A stretch of DNA of 64,000 nucleotides from contig CAJNDS010000879.1 in the NCBI GenBank assembly GCA_905221605.1, positions 114,501 through 178,500 on the forward strand. Direction: 5' to 3'. Under the pieces are notes generated by a model. It did no database searches, was not told where the DNA came from, and was given only the letters and a program-made list of their open reading frames with translations. Of this stretch, positions 22,473 through 35,329 are shown piece by piece (position 1 is the stretch's first letter; each line of letters opens with the position of its first letter). Source of the DNA: Symbiodinium natans. Lineage: Eukaryota; Sar; Dinophyceae; Suessiales; Symbiodiniaceae. Both the position numbers and the translations under genes were made by a program.

Positions 22473-23730
22473 CTGGGAGTCCAAGCTCTAGCATCCACCA
22501 GTAAAGCTATGCACAATGGATCACAATGGCCTCCAAGCAAGAAGAGTCACATTTCCATTTCTGGACCTGATGCCAGGCAATGTTTGAACAAACCTCCGAT
22601 CAATGCCATCGATGGTCCTTAGCGCCTTAGCGCGCAGTCCTGGGTTCCAACTTCATGTCTCCAGGCCAGCCCTAACTCGCAGCGAACATCAGAGAACCCT
22701 CCAATCACCCCCGCAGAACCGAACGAGCAACACGAGCCCGAAAAAACGCCATGAAAGAATCGAGATTCAGTACTAAGGGTTCAACAAACCTAGTCGAATT
22801 GTGGCTAGGGTGAGCTTCATGATTGCCGGAAAAGGAAAGCTGGCACATTCGGAGAGACAACCCGCAAGGAGTATCAAAGGCACTGATGCAGCACCACGCT
22901 GGTTAGCAATGCATTGGCTAATTGAAGCAAATGATGTTCTCATCTGTGGCCACACGCCCTTGAGTCAAGAATGAGCTCCCTGACATTCGGCCCCCTGATT
23001 CGGGGCTGTAAAGAACCACGGCGCCACTTGCTGGTTCCTTTTTTGAAGAATGGGCTGAGGCCGACGGTCATCTTGTTTCCCTTTGTTGTCCATTTTCTGC
23101 ACACTTCGAGTTGTTTGTTTGCCACCCACCTAGCCACGCTTAGGCTTTGGTCGGACAGCGATGGCCATTCTCGTGGATATCGTGGATGGAGGGCTTGTTG
23201 AGAATGGTGATGCTGACACTGATGCTTCACATGGACTCGCGCTGAAGCGCTTTCGAATCAACCGTTGTCCCGGTTTGGCGAGCGGGAGCCCATGCAATTG
23301 CAGGGCCTGCGGCCCCTGAGGCTCGTAGTAGGGGTTGGAAGAATCCTAGACCATCCGGGATCCAACATGCTTGCAGAATAGTGAGTTCAACAAGGCTCTT
23401 GACCAACGCTTGCGCTGTAGAATTAGCAAACAACAACCCCACGAATTCTTCTCCTTATCCCTGCCTCTGGGTCGGGCATCAAGAGACAGTTGCAAAGCTC
23501 AGTGGCCTGCAGTGGCGATGAATGGCGGTGAAGTGATGTGAAGTGCTGGAAAAGAAGCAGTGCCAAGCAGAACCGGCGAAGCGTCCTCGCCGGACAGCGT
23601 CTCTTCCATGCTCCTGACAACAGAAGTCTCATCATGTCTCATCCTTTACAGTAATCTGACGACTACTCGCTTGCTGAAGCTGCGACAGAAAGCGACCCGA
23701 AAAGCATCGCGAAGACCGCAAGGAGCGCTG

Positions 23731-23784
23731 TGCAAGAGGTGCAAGAGGTGCAAGAGGTGCAAGAGGTGCAAGAGGTGCAAGTGT
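23731..23784. repeat. 9-bp tandem repeat (GTGCAAGAG)n
   Basis: About six head-to-tail GTGCAAGAG units. The period is a multiple of three, so a frame on either strand reads a 3-residue repeat (Arg-Cys-Lys on plus, Leu-Ala-Pro on minus). No exon is clearly attached. Confidence 0.9.
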
Positions 23785-23799
23785 GCTGAGGTCACTCCC

Positions 23800-25800
23800 G
23801 AGCCTAACCCCAAAAAGGCTCCCCCCCCTCAAAGATACATTAGGTCTGTGTGTTCCCCGGGGCCAGAAAAATGTATCCAGGCATGCCTGGGCCCAACACT
23901 CTGTGTTCAACATTGTTCAACATCAGGCTGTGAACTTGAGGTTTAGGAATGTTTGGGATTCATATGTTTCTGTTTGGGGTGTGGGGGGGGAAGGGGGTTT
24001 CAGGCTGGCAGCACTGCGCAAGACATCGGACAAGGACACCTAGAGTTGGACTGTTTCTCCTCCAGGCCTAAGCCCCCCGAAACCCTAAGAGCCTTGGGCC
24101 CGGCTCGCTGGAGGAACAACGGGCACAGAACCAAAAAATGAAGACCTTGATCGAGTTCTCGATCTGTTTGGGTCATCCTTGCACATGGGCCACGCTACCA
24201 GCCTGCAGTTGGCCCGTCCCGTGATTGGGTTTGTGGCTTTCGGGCTTGTTGGCTAATGTTTCTTGAGCTTGCCACACAGCCTGCTCAACACGTCCCCCAA
24301 AATGCCCCTTCCGGATGCCCTGGTCGCACCCCTGAGCGATCATGGCCGCCAAGCGAGGCGAGTGGACAAAACAAGACAAAAGCATACACCAATTTTATCA
24401 ACCATGCCAACCCCCCAGGATACATTACAGCTGCCCCCCCCCCCCCTTTGGTCCAGACCAGGTACCCGGACCCCCAGGATACATTAGTTAGGTTAGGGTA
24501 TCTGAGGTCCTGAGGCGCTCCATGGAGGTCAGGCACTCGCGGAGGTGCCGTGGAAGGCGGCAGGCAATGTGGAGTGGAGCAACACCTCAGCAGACAGACA
24601 TTTGTGGCATGCGGCGTGCGGCAGTGATTTTCGCAACTCCGTGCAATTCCCCCATGCATCTGTCATGGCAAGTGCGAGTGTGAATTGGCCTGCCTGTACA
24701 TGCCTTGAGGTTGTGTCACGATGCATCGCAGACATGGCACCGTCTGGGGGCAGTGTCCCTCGAAGGAACGCAGCATGGAGAAACAGCCGGCCGCCAGTGA
24801 CTGCAGCAGAGCTTGTCATGATGGAGCATGCCGGTGACCACGGCAGCGTGGGCTTCCACGATCTTCCACAGCATGCAGCACCAGCCTTGAGAGTCCTCCT
24901 TGAAATGCGAGGAACTGTATTTCACGTCGCACCTGAAATCGAGGTTGATCCTAGCCGGATGCACCCTTCATATTGGAAATACCTGAGTAGATCCTCGCTT
25001 TAGATTTCAGCGTCCGGCACAATGGGATGCCCCACGGAGGCCTGAGGATTGGATGCTGCGACAGGCTGCGAAGACGTAGAAGCGACTGGGACTCGCCGGG
25101 ACTCGGGCCATGTGAAGCCGGATCTGAGAAGAGGCGCTTGCTGAGGCTTGCACTGCTTGCACAAGAAAACTTTTTGCTGCTAATCCCAAGCAGTCCTAAG
25201 CACTATGCCTGATGCTGACGTCCATGATCGATCTGGACTTGGACCAGGCTATATTCAGTCGAGCCTGGCAGCATCAACTCCAAAATGAAAGAGTCTCCAC
25301 ATCTTGCCAGATAGTCCAGCCTGCTGACGTCTGTTGCCGGAAGTAGCCCAGCACACGGTACCTACTAGAACAGTTCTACGTTGAACTTCTTCAAGACAGT
25401 TTGTTCAATCACTTCAGCCGAGCACGCAAGGCCTTCCAACTATTCAACCCCCCACCCACACCCCCCCCCACCCCCCCGGCATCATGCTTTAGCCCCCGAG
25501 GCCGAATGTTCGACTCCTCCCCCCAGCCGCCTACCCATACTAAATCAGAACTGTTGAGACGAAAGCTAGAGGAAGCGCGGGGACGCAGACAGGCTTTCTG
25601 GTGCGGCATGCTTGGACTTGGGCAGATTTGACAAATAGTACTTGCAAGATAGTACCAAATACTTGTGGCCCTTATGGTCAAGGACTCGTACTTGATGGAG
25701 GTCTGGTGTTGCCAGCGCGTCAGATTCCCCGCCACCCAAGGTCTGCACCGCATGTGTGTGTGTGTGTCAAGGTCAGCATCGCTCGGCATTTGCGAGTGTC
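23800..25800. other. Gene-poor stretch, unresolved
   Basis: It contains short poly-C runs (about 23821, 24434) and the phrase CAGGATACATTA twice (about 24417 and 24476). A plus-strand frame at 24545-25003 is open for 152 codons but has no motif or splice support. I assign no gene. Confidence 0.4.
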
Positions 25801-26024
25801 TACCCACGCAGCTTTATTGGGGCTTTCCCACCCGCACGATCTTTGGGGGAAGCGATTCTGTCACTGATGTCCTTTTTGCCTTAACCATCCTAACCTGTGC
25901 CCAAGATCTGGTGGCTTCTGTGGCCGGTGAAACCGAAAAAAGCAACCGCGACCAGATGGTCCGGCGGCCTGAGGCCGCAACGCGACCGCGAACACACAGA
26001 AACGACAATTTTTTTGGTAAACTT

Positions 26025-26175
26025 CGAAACTTGAACTCTTCGCATCTCTCAGATCCGCCAGAGGCCGGTGTGACTGCGGCGGAAGTCTGGAGTGGTCGGC
26101 TTTGGCGTCTTGATGGGAGCCTTCTTTGCTTTTGGCGACACCTGCCGAGGACAGCTCTTCTTGCTCTGTGATCAA
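26025..26175 (-). CDS. Possible exon, unidentified
   Basis: A minus-strand frame reads ITEQEELSSAGVAKSKEG, then HQDAKADHSRLPPQS and PLADLRDAKSSSFEVYQK. It is hydrophilic and plausible as coding. A second minus-strand frame is also open, so the reading frame is not secure. No family was recognised. Confidence 0.2.
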
Positions 26176-27339
26176 CTCTTACGACGTCTTACGATCTCCG
26201 ACAGTCTTCTCATGTCTTCTCTCTCATCGTCTCGGATCAGCATCGTGCTGGCGCCAGGCCTTGGCCATAGAAGACCTCCGGAGGCCGGCAGTGGCTCTCA
26301 AAAGGGGAAGTGCATGCATTGCACTTAAGCTTGACCCCGCAAAAGGCCTTCCAGCATCCGTGAGCAGAGTCCTTGTGCGCACACGGGCTTGAAGAAGTGG
26401 TGGAGACATGAATGAGGTGCAAATGCCGGCAGTGTTTACGCACATGGTTTCCGTGGCTAGGCTATGCCAGTATGTAAGAAAAGGAAAATGATGCGCCGGC
26501 TGCAACTGACCCGCAGGACGTGGCCTCGCCTCGGCACGCTGGGCGGCCGTGACGGTGCCACCACAGGCTCTTCGGAGCCAACGCTCGTGGCACCTAGGCG
26601 GGCCGCAAGTGTCACAGGCACTTTTCTCAAACTTGTCTATGGCAACTGCTGTGAACTATCAAATAGGAATGTCGGGCAACCAAAGAAAAAGCTGCAAGTC
26701 CTGGCTCTGAGGCTCTCGGCCCACTGAACCCTCGCGGAGGATTCCAGGGACAGCCGGCACATCCAATGCTGGCGCCAGCTGTGGCGGGCGCCGCAAGGAG
26801 CCAGGCCTTGAATGCGCGAGGCTTTGTTACACGAAAGGCTGGTGGCCAGGATTGGCCACTCGACACAAACGACGCATGGGCGCTTGACGAACGGCAGATA
26901 TGCATGGACAGAACTCAGTCCGAGCTGGCCATGTCCCATCATATTCCACTCTGTTCCGCGGCATGAACAAAACCCTTGATAACCCTTGTCTCGAGCTCAA
27001 GACATCACAGGATCCTCTTGATTGAAGCGGATGTGAGCCGGAGCCTGCAAGCTGTTGCGATGTCCGAAAATACCACATAGGTGGCGGAACAGAACTGCCT
27101 GGGTAGTTGTTATGTATTTTGCGTTTGCTTTTGAATCGGCACCCAAGTGCCTCACGCTCCTTTCGCGCCTGCTTCATGCCGTGCTTGCCATACCTTCGCC
27201 ACAAGTTCCGGTCGGCTGGCCACACTGCAGAACATGCAGGTGTGTGTGTGTGTGCGCATGAACACATTTCGTTATGTATATACACATGTATTTTGCCAGG
27301 CAGGGGGGCTGATCTCCATGTATAGATATGGTTAGGTGC

Positions 27340-27342
<3 letters not shown>

Positions 27343-27396
<54 letters not shown>
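27343..27396. repeat. Poly-C homopolymer of 54
   Basis: An uninterrupted run of 54 C on the plus strand. Homopolymers of this length are rarely read accurately, so the exact count may be a sequencing or assembly product. Confidence 0.85.
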
Positions 27397-27433
27397 ACTC
27401 CCCGCCTAAACCCAAAACCCTCACGCAAAGTCG

Positions 27434-27455
27434 CCCTAAACCCTAAACCCTAAAC
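27434..27455. repeat. Interstitial telomere-type repeat, three CCCTAAA units
   Basis: Three tandem CCCTAAA units (TTTAGGG on the other strand), the plant and dinoflagellate telomere motif. They lie 37 bp from the poly-C run, and the spacer carries degenerate units (CCTAAACCCAAAACCC). Further along, CCTCGAGAGGTCCCAA and its variants repeat between 27.5 and 27.65 kb. Confidence 0.8.
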
Positions 27456-28529
27456 ATTCCCAATATTTTGGTGGCCGTGGACGCCAAAACATTGAGACCT
27501 CTCGAAATTCTGGCACTGAGACTCACGAAATTGTGAGGTCCCAATGTTTTGGGGCTTGACACAACCTCGAGAGGTCCCAATAAAAACAAAGAATCAAAGC
27601 AAACTCATTCCACGTCCCAACACCTCGAGAGGCCCCAACGAAAGGCCAACCCCAAACGTCCCAAATTGGGAAAGTACATGGCAGTCATGGCAGTACAACA
27701 TGTGGGTTTAAGCTTGTACTTCGTGAAAATGGAGGTTGCTGCACGTGCGCGGTCCCAGCAGCTGTCCTCCATTATGTGCCATGAGGCCTCTGCCATCTCT
27801 GCCTTCAGCTCAACAAAAGCTTATTCTTCTGAGCCAGAAACTAACAAACAAACTCTGCTTTTCTTAATAAGGAATGACAAGGCTCCTATTGGTTGAAAGC
27901 CCTTAGTAGCTTTAGGAAGACACAAGAGAGCCTTCGCTTGTGTCGATGAGTAGAAGGCAGTTCTCGACAGTCGTACCTAATGAGAAGATGAAACTTTTTG
28001 TTTTGAAGCTGGACCTTAACCAAGAAGAAGTGCTCACACACTTGGCAAACATGAGAGCCCGCCTTATGTTTCATATCACAGAGCCGCCCAACTCCCTGGA
28101 ATACGATTTCAAGATCTACTTGATTTGGTTTCTGTAGTGAGAGAGGCCTTCTTCTTCTCACGAAAAAACGACGGCGCCCCTCTTGCTTATAACATTTGTC
28201 CCGACAACGAAGGGAGCAGCTCTTGCCTGTTAAATACCAGAGCCACCATCCCTTGTCGGAGGAAAGCCTATGTGTAAGTACATAGTAAACATAATAACTT
28301 CCTGTTTTATGTCATCATGAACTTTTCGTTGTCAACCATGCATTCGAAACCTTATTTACCGGTACGACGGATTTCTTTCGGTCTCTCCTCCCAAATGAAG
28401 CAAAAACCGTCTCTCTCCTGAAAGCAGCCAGAACCGTAGATGCATCGGGGGCCGGGGGGTAGCTTCTATACAGATGCAGGAATATACACATATTCAGAGC
28501 TATAAAGACAGCTTCTTGGTTTACATAAA

Positions 28530-28598
28530 TATACATATATATATAGATAGATAGATGGATATATACGTATATAGATATACATATATATATATAGATAG

Positions 28599-28638
<40 letters not shown>

Positions 28639-28732
28639 TTATGTATTTATTTTTAGTATTAAAATTTATTTCTTTATATTTATATTCCTACATATAATAT
28701 TTTACAATGCGCGCGCGTGTGTGTGTGTGTGT
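28530..28732. repeat. (AT)n/(GATA)n tract followed by (GT)n
   Basis: ATATAT and GATAGA units run from about 28530 to 28640, then AT-rich sequence, then GCGCGC passing into (GT)n at about 28711-28732. No gene was seen. Confidence 0.9.
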
Positions 28733-29172
28733 GCTTTTGCTATTCCAGATATGCGCTTTGTGTAACTACTAGTTCCTATGACCTGCTTCCGATCCCGTGT
28801 GGCTCACCAGTCATACATCCGGTCGGCGTGCTTGACCCGGAGCTCGTGCTTGCTGACCTGGAAAACTGGCCCCTGTCCACACCCCCCTGTACGATGACGC
28901 TACAATGTCCGGACGACAGCGATCCCCAAAACTTCAAATCTCAGAAGTCGGAGTATGTTGAGGAGTTGAAGCCTTCCCAACAGTACATGTACACCAATGC
29001 AGCTGCTGGGATAAGAAGGAAGAAGGGCTGGTCAAGACGATGGTCGTGTAGAATGCCCCTATGATACTGATACCAAGTGAAGCTCAGGCGCTGCACAGCT
29101 TGCATGATATGGAACAGCCAAAGAGTTGGCTGTTTTAAGATGAGCTCACGTCCTTCATGCCGTGTGACCCAC

Positions 29173-29746
29173 CTCTTTGAGCCGATCATCGAGGGCGAAG
29201 TTTGTGTCTTGCATCAATCGCCTGTCAAGCAGGGTGCCCACTTGAACAATCGCTGATTCAATCGTCGCTGTAAAGACACCTTGAGAAAACCGAAGCTGAT
29301 GTTACACCTCATTTGGCGGTCCATCTCGTGGCGCCAGGCCAGGCGTGCATCCACCGAGGGCCCATCAATTAGTCCTCGAGCCGACAGTTGAGTACAATGC
29401 ATGACAGCACCAAGATGCACCTTGTAAAGAACGTGCAGCCCGACGCATACCGAGGCACCCGTACTCGTGACGGGCAATGGACGGTTGTCCTGCCAAATAT
29501 GGTCGCGAAGCATGTTTGTGTACTGGCGACAAACAAACAAATGCAGTTCGGCGCGTTGCCAGTCTTCTTTGCTACGCAAGGGGGCAAAGACAGCAACACT
29601 GCAAAGGCTAACCGGAGCCGAAACAGGACAAAGGAGCAGCCCATTCCTAGGTTTGCTAGAGAAGCGTCTCCTCGAAGGCTTCGGCTTGCCGCAGGATCTC
29701 AACCTCCTCGCGGAATTCCTTCAGGCGAAGTCGAGATGCGAAAGAA
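29173..29746 (-). CDS. Unidentified gene, two or more exons with helical, coiled-coil-like sequence
   Basis: The upstream exon is at about 29671-29746, after a TTAG acceptor. It reads ASRLRLKEFREEVEILRQAE followed by AFE, with spacing typical of a coiled coil, and has a GA-type donor. The downstream exon at 29173-29267 follows TTTACAG and reads TIESAIVQVGTLLDRRLMQD, then TNFALDDRLKE, ending at GAG|GTGGGT. An exon between them (around 29290-29420, with HLGAVMHCTQLSAR and DARLAWRHEMDRQM) is probable but its limits are unclear. Composition and splice signals make the coding call fair. No family was recognised. Confidence 0.45.
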
Positions 29747-31872
29747 CTAAGAACTCATAGGGAAAGCTCACGTTATCATAGCTCGCTTAGGAAGCCAGCG
29801 GCCCATTTGCGCTCGAAACAATGCGGCTGCCCCATTTTAAACGAGCCTGGAAAGAAGGACACTTCTGAGCCCCTCAATTTGACTTTGGTAGCGCTACATG
29901 ATCCTGAATGTTCATGCCCGCATCCTGGCCCTTCCGTTGCGCAATGATACTACAGAAAAAGGTCACAAGATCCGAGGAAGACAGCGCAAGTCCAACAATC
30001 ACTGAGCTTTCATGGACCTAGCTGATTCTAAACGCTCACAGAAAGCACTCGAGCCAAAGAGCAGTTGCATCTCGCAAATACCCTGCCTGCGGCAGCTCGT
30101 CTAAAACCCCACGCCGAATGTCTGCTGCCTGCACAAGACATGCCCGAGACTGTCCAAACTGCGTTGATCAACCCGGTGAATCGCCTCAACACGTGCACGC
30201 CAAAACGTCGGAAACCCAGTTCACCGTTGCGTCCGGACGCCCTTATGTTTCTGTTATCTTGTTGGCCCCATCTAAGGGCTTTTAGAGGATCCCAGTAGGC
30301 GTTTTGGAGCTAATTCTTTGAGCTTTGAGTCCTTTGCGCGCCCGTTTCGTTTATTTGGATTCCGGAAGAAAGGGCCCGGAGACTTGCCTAAGCTCTAACT
30401 CAGAGCATTCGGCCCATTAGGCCCATGTATGCATGGACCTTTGTTGCAGACAGCGCCGTAGGGACTCCTGCACTCACTACTCACTTCTTTTTACGCTGCA
30501 TGCATGCGCACCAGGCATCGCGTCAGTGCTCTCTCTGGTTTGTTCAGGTCTCGCTTCGGGCACTTTCGGCACAGGGCAGATACTGGCAGATGCTTCGTCC
30601 AAACCTGCGGTCTCCGCACGGTTTTATCTTTGCCTTTCCTTGGGTCGGAACCTGCTGGACATGCTTTGGGGTCTGTGGTTGCCTTTGCCAGCGAGCCTGT
30701 ATGGTTCAGACAGGCTCAGAGCATTTGTTTTGCCTGTGGTCTGGGCGCCCGTTGTCTGGGCCAGCAGCCCCTCCAAGGTCTCGGTTTCCACATTTCAGCC
30801 AGTCCTCCAGCTTTGCAAGTGAAGGCGTTGAAGGGCTACACGGCTGGAAGGCTCCAAAAGCAGAAGGGTCCCAGATGTGCAAGGCTGGAAGGGAATCAGA
30901 AGATCGCAACGTATCGCGGTAGAATCGGAAAAAAGGCGATGTCGATCGGTCGCGTGGACCAGACTTTCATGAAAGCCGGGGTCTTCGGAATCTTGCGCGA
31001 ACCTGCCGTACCCCGACCTGTTGTACCTCACATCTGACTCATCTGACCAATGCCTTGTGGAGGCTTCATAGTGTTGGGTTCCAGCGACTGTATTGTTCGT
31101 TGAGTTCTTCCGTGGTCTTGCCTTCGGTCGGGCCTACACTGCGGTCTGCATCCCTGCACTGGCGCCGACCCATGCTGAGAACGCCCACAGCATCTGTTCG
31201 TTATCGCATGTAGCAAGCAAACATCCGTTTGCTACTGGGCCAGCTGGACAAGCAAGGGTGGGAAACTCAAAGGAAACCCTACATAAAGACCTCGAACCTG
31301 CACAGAGCCGGAGGGACTGCTGGGCAACCCCTGGCAGTATGACCTCACGCTCAAGGTTCAATCGACATGAAAGATATCGGCAGCGCCAGCGCCACGCCAG
31401 GGTGGGACAAATGCATTTCCTCTCCGCCGCAGCGGATGTACAACACGAACAGGCAAGTCGCAAAGCAGATGTTGAAAGTATGAAGTAATGACGTTTCATG
31501 CGTGTTCACAGCATGCACTCACCCGAGCCAGCATAAGACTGTATGTTGGACCTGCTTTAGTGTGTTCCACCCCCCCTCCCTCCCCCTCTAAACAGTCGAA
31601 GCTGGTTTTGGCTCTCTTTAAACGGTCCAAAGGCACGCTGCGCGAAATTGTCTTGCGACACCTGGACGATCTACTTAATTGCGGACCCACTCCTGTACTC
31701 CCAAACAGTCACAATGGCCTGAATAGCCCTGCAAAACTGACTTTAAAGAAAGGGCCCTCGCTAAAGCAGGTCCAGCATTAAGAAGCGCAACGCTTGTTAG
31801 TTGTTCAGAACCTGTACCCAAAATGGCCATGCAGGCAGGTTCCCTGTATAGTAATAACAACCCCCACGTGAC

Positions 31873-32036
31873 CTCTTGAAGGCGGCCATCATGCTCGTGG
31901 CCTCGGCAGGTACGGAAAAAATTGGCCAGCTCCCCCTCATCAGCTTCTTCCCCCACACAAAGGGGCTTTCTGAGTTCACCACTGCCGACGAAGTGCACCA
32001 TCTCACGCATCGCTGGATCCGAGCCTGATTCTGACT
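31873..32036 (-). CDS. Unidentified exon
   Basis: Bounded by a TTCCAG acceptor and a GAG|GTCACG donor. It encodes ESESGSDPAMREMVHFVGSG, then ELRKPLCVGEEADEGELANF and FRTCRGHEHDGRLQE. It looks strongly protein-like, and both splice sites agree with the frame. It may be the 3' neighbour of the exons at 32.7-33.3 kb on the same strand. Function unknown. Confidence 0.45.
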
Positions 32037-32666
32037 CTGGAACACAATAGAATAGATGCTAGTAGACATCCGAAGATCCTGCCCTTGACAAAATCACAAG
32101 CCGGTCCCGACTGACTTCGCATGTGGCAGATGCGACTGAATTAGGACCCAAGCCAAGTGCTACCTGGCAAGGGGCACGGCAAGGTCTACGCATCTGCATC
32201 TGAAGCAGTGTCTCGGAAGGAAGAAGGACAAGTGCCCGGCACTGCGTCGGCGAATTGCAGTCATCGCTGGGCACGCCTGCCCATCTCGCCAGCACGTGTA
32301 GAACACACACCACGTGGAAACAAGCCTGGCGCTCTGATAAGACGGAAACCATGAGAACCGCGTTGAAGCCTCCTCAAAACGGCTTTACAGACTCCTTCCT
32401 GATTCATTTCATGTGCAGGCCCACACAACTGGTACCAAACTGATTCCATTCACAGGCATCTCTCTTTTCAGGTCCTGGGCGTCGCCGTTTGGCGTCCCTT
32501 TGTACGGAGAGCGGCTCGGGCCAAATGCCGATCCAACCAAACACCAGTGCGAAGTCAATGCAAAAGTCCGCATGCACATCTCAGCACTGGTTCTGACAAT
32601 TATGACATTTGGATGCGTGTGGCACTGACGCCTTCACAGATTGAAGATCGAGATTTGAAGGGGTGA

Positions 32667-33345
32667 TTTCATGTCGCTGGTACTTGCGACTGGGCTCGGC
32701 ATACCTTCGTTTCGGCACACCGACAGTGTCCCTAGATTGGCTCTGAACTTTGGCATGTCCAACCACAAATGTGGAGCCGGGCTCGTCAAGAGTAATTAAA
32801 CTGCCTTCCCGCGCAGCTGCAAGGTCTCCCAGCCTCGTCACAGCCACACGTCCGGCTGTGGCACAGGCTCCCAATGGCCTCAGATTCAGGGCGTCGTCCG
32901 AGCTTCGGATTCGGAGAAAGCTTTGAGTTTCCAGGCTTGTCTGCGCTGCTGATCGCCAACGGAATGGATAAGGCCCCCTGATTCGTTGCCAATTTGCAAA
33001 CAAGAATGTGCAGAGCGTCGTCGCATGTCTCATGGCATCCAAGCTCCGGCCAATTTAGGAGCATCGGCACGATGGCAGCACTCTTGCATTTGCAGCTGTA
33101 ACAACTGCACCCTCGCCTGAGGCGGATCCACGATACCTTGAGCATCAGTGAAGGCTGCGCAACTAACTACCGTGGCAAGCGACGTCAATTCGAGGTAAAC
33201 TCTGCAGCCTCTGCACAGACCAATGTACTGCTTGACCTCGAAATATGCTGCGAACCGTTTGCAAGTTCTGTGGCCCACGCTGTTCAGTCCTGATGGCTTG
33301 AATAAGGTCGGCACCAAGGTCCGGCCAGAGATCTGCAAACAAACG
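32667..33345 (-). CDS. Unidentified exons, same strand as 31.9 kb
   Basis: Three coding-like minus-strand segments lie here. About 33235-33345 reads LWPDLGADLIQAIRTEQ and RGPQNLQTVRSIFR after a TTTGCAG acceptor. About 32950-33110 reads IVPMLLNWPELGCHETCDDA and LHILVCKLATNQGALSIPLA. About 32667-32930 reads LRIRSSDDALNLRPLG, then VAVTRLGDLAAAREGSLITL and FVVGHAKVQSQSRDTVG. They overlap other open frames near 32.9 kb, so the boundaries are uncertain. No domain was recognised. Confidence 0.35.
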
Positions 33346-33399
33346 TGTCGAAGAGCCTTGCATCTCTCAACGACTGACTAAGTGACTAAGTGTCCCATC

Positions 33400-34890
33400 A
33401 AATCGCTCAAAGTCCCGCTGCCCCGTCCCTCACATCCTCCAGCCCCAGGATACTGGGTACAGTAACATGTCATGAGGCATCCGGCCGTGAACGGCAGATC
33501 AGACAGGATAAGCTTCTGGCAGTGCGAGACCTTCAGCAGACACCGACCGGCGACCCCAGCGACGTGCGTGATTGACTTGAGACGTCTTGACCATCTGGGC
33601 TCTGGGCTTGGCTACAATCACTATCCCACTGGTACCTCTGTCTAGCCGATGGCATGGAGCCGCAACTGGACCTTGAATGAAGAGTGCATGAGCTGCCTTC
33701 TACCCAAAGCCAACGCCAAGTGAACACCCTGAGCCTGGAGCCACTGGAATGCCTGCACTGACAGCACAACTCGGCAGGCTGCCTTGCATTCTTTGCCTCT
33801 TACTCATGCTTCACCTAGGTCAGTAGACTGACCCGCAACATTGCAATGGGTGACGCGCTTCTTCCAAACGTAACGAATCAGATTGCCATGGACCTGGCGA
33901 ATTGACATTGCAAAGGATGTGGCTGCGCTGTTTGCATCTTTGCCTACAACTGCCAAGATATCATATTGTGCTCTTATACGAGTTCAAAGTAAGTTGTGAC
34001 ATGTGACATTGTGGCTCTGGGGCTGCCTTCTCAACTGCAATATGAATGTTTGGACACTCCAATGCAAACCGCCACTGGCCGAATCGGTGAGGGACTCTTG
34101 ATGCTGCAAAACACTCATAATCCGGCGCAGCTTCGCGCCAAGGGCAAGGCTTTAGTTTGACAATTTATTGCTGCAGTAAGCTGTTGATAGACCAGCACCA
34201 CCCGCCCAAGTTAAGCAGACGCGCATTCTTCCGGGGACTACCCGGCTACGCGGCTACCCCCCATGTCCGGCCACTCTCAGTGCCCACATTTTGTGTTTGC
34301 TATTCATAGAGAAACTAACAAATCACGCCCTTAGAAGGCTCGCGGAAACAACTGCCTGCCAACATTTCTCTTAGAGACACGCCCCACCGCCCATTTTAAG
34401 CAGGGAAAGTACAGACCAAAGGAGGCCCCACACCCTGGTCATCCCAAGGGTACCAGGGCACCACCTAGAGTTGAAGCCACAAATTGAGTCAAACCACATA
34501 CACTTGACTTTCCAAGACCAGGGGCACATGAAGGATGCAGGGGGCCGTGGGAACCTTTGCGCAAGCCAAGAAGATTAAAAGGTGCTGTCCGGCTGGTCCG
34601 GTGCCGCATGCGTTTGGCTTGTTTTCGCTCACGGCCATGGCGGGCGTGCGCTGTGAAGCCCTCACAAGGAATCGCCCAGCTTGCCGTGATGAACATGCCG
34701 CGCACCCCTTCCCACTGCGGCGTCGAACATGTGGCCCAGCCAGAGGGCTTGTACATTACCTGCATCCAGGCTTATTGACTTCTGAATCCTTGACCTCACG
34801 ATCATGAACCAATGCTCTGTAGACTCTGTAGTAAGTTCCGGGGCCAGAAGATCAGAACACGGTAGGTCCTCAGCCAGATACAACATACAT
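33400..34890. other. No supportable gene
   Basis: Short open frames only, without motifs or matching splice sites. A CAAGTTAAGCAG phrase at about 34208 recalls part of 5S rRNA, but the surrounding sequence does not fit. Confidence 0.4.
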
Positions 34891-34895
34891 AATAT

Positions 34896-34934
34896 GGAGA
34901 GAGAGAGAGAGAGAGATATATATATATATATATA
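34896..34934. repeat. (GA)n followed by (TA)n
   Basis: GAGAGAGA for about 20 bp, passing directly into TATATATA. Confidence 0.9.
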
Positions 34935-35329
34935 TCTGGGTAGACACAAGTATAGACACATGCTTCACACCTCTGATGTCATCAGATTTACGACGGCTCC
35001 TGGAGGACACACGGCTGCGCACCGGATCCCGACACCTGAAGTTGTGCTCGGCGGGCGTAGCTGTGGAGTTGTCGGGTTCTGCTCCCTTTCTCCTGGCACT
35101 GAGCTCACTGCGCAAAGGCCTCGCCCGGGTGCAAAGTGCTCCGCACAGATGAAGCGCTGCGATGCAAAGGGGGCATGCGCAGTCAGGACAGCCAGGCTCG
35201 GTGGCAGTCCACTCAAGCGAGCAAGCACCCTAGCAGCAGCAAGAAGCATCGTCAGCGATGCTCTGATAAGGCCACGCCCACTACTGGCGCGCGGCGCGCA
35301 GTGTAACAAGCGCAGAAGGGACAATGAAA

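Noticed and set aside
24545-25003. 152-codon plus-strand frame
   Set aside because: The composition is neutral, a minus frame is also open, and nothing recognisable is encoded.
30035-30060. Partial match to the dinoflagellate spliced-leader sequence
   Set aside because: Only a stretch like CTTTGGCTCGAG on the minus strand resembles it; the conserved CCATTTTGGCTCAAG core was not found here or elsewhere by eye.
30425-31488. Plus-strand frames of 130-177 codons
   Set aside because: Two or three frames are open at once over much of the interval, with no motif and no matching splice sites; a minus-strand reading near 30.85 kb is just as plausible.
34180-34260. 5S-rRNA-like phrase CAAGTTAAGCAG
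   Set aside because: Only one internal phrase fits; the rest of a 5S gene (conserved ends and internal control region) is missing.
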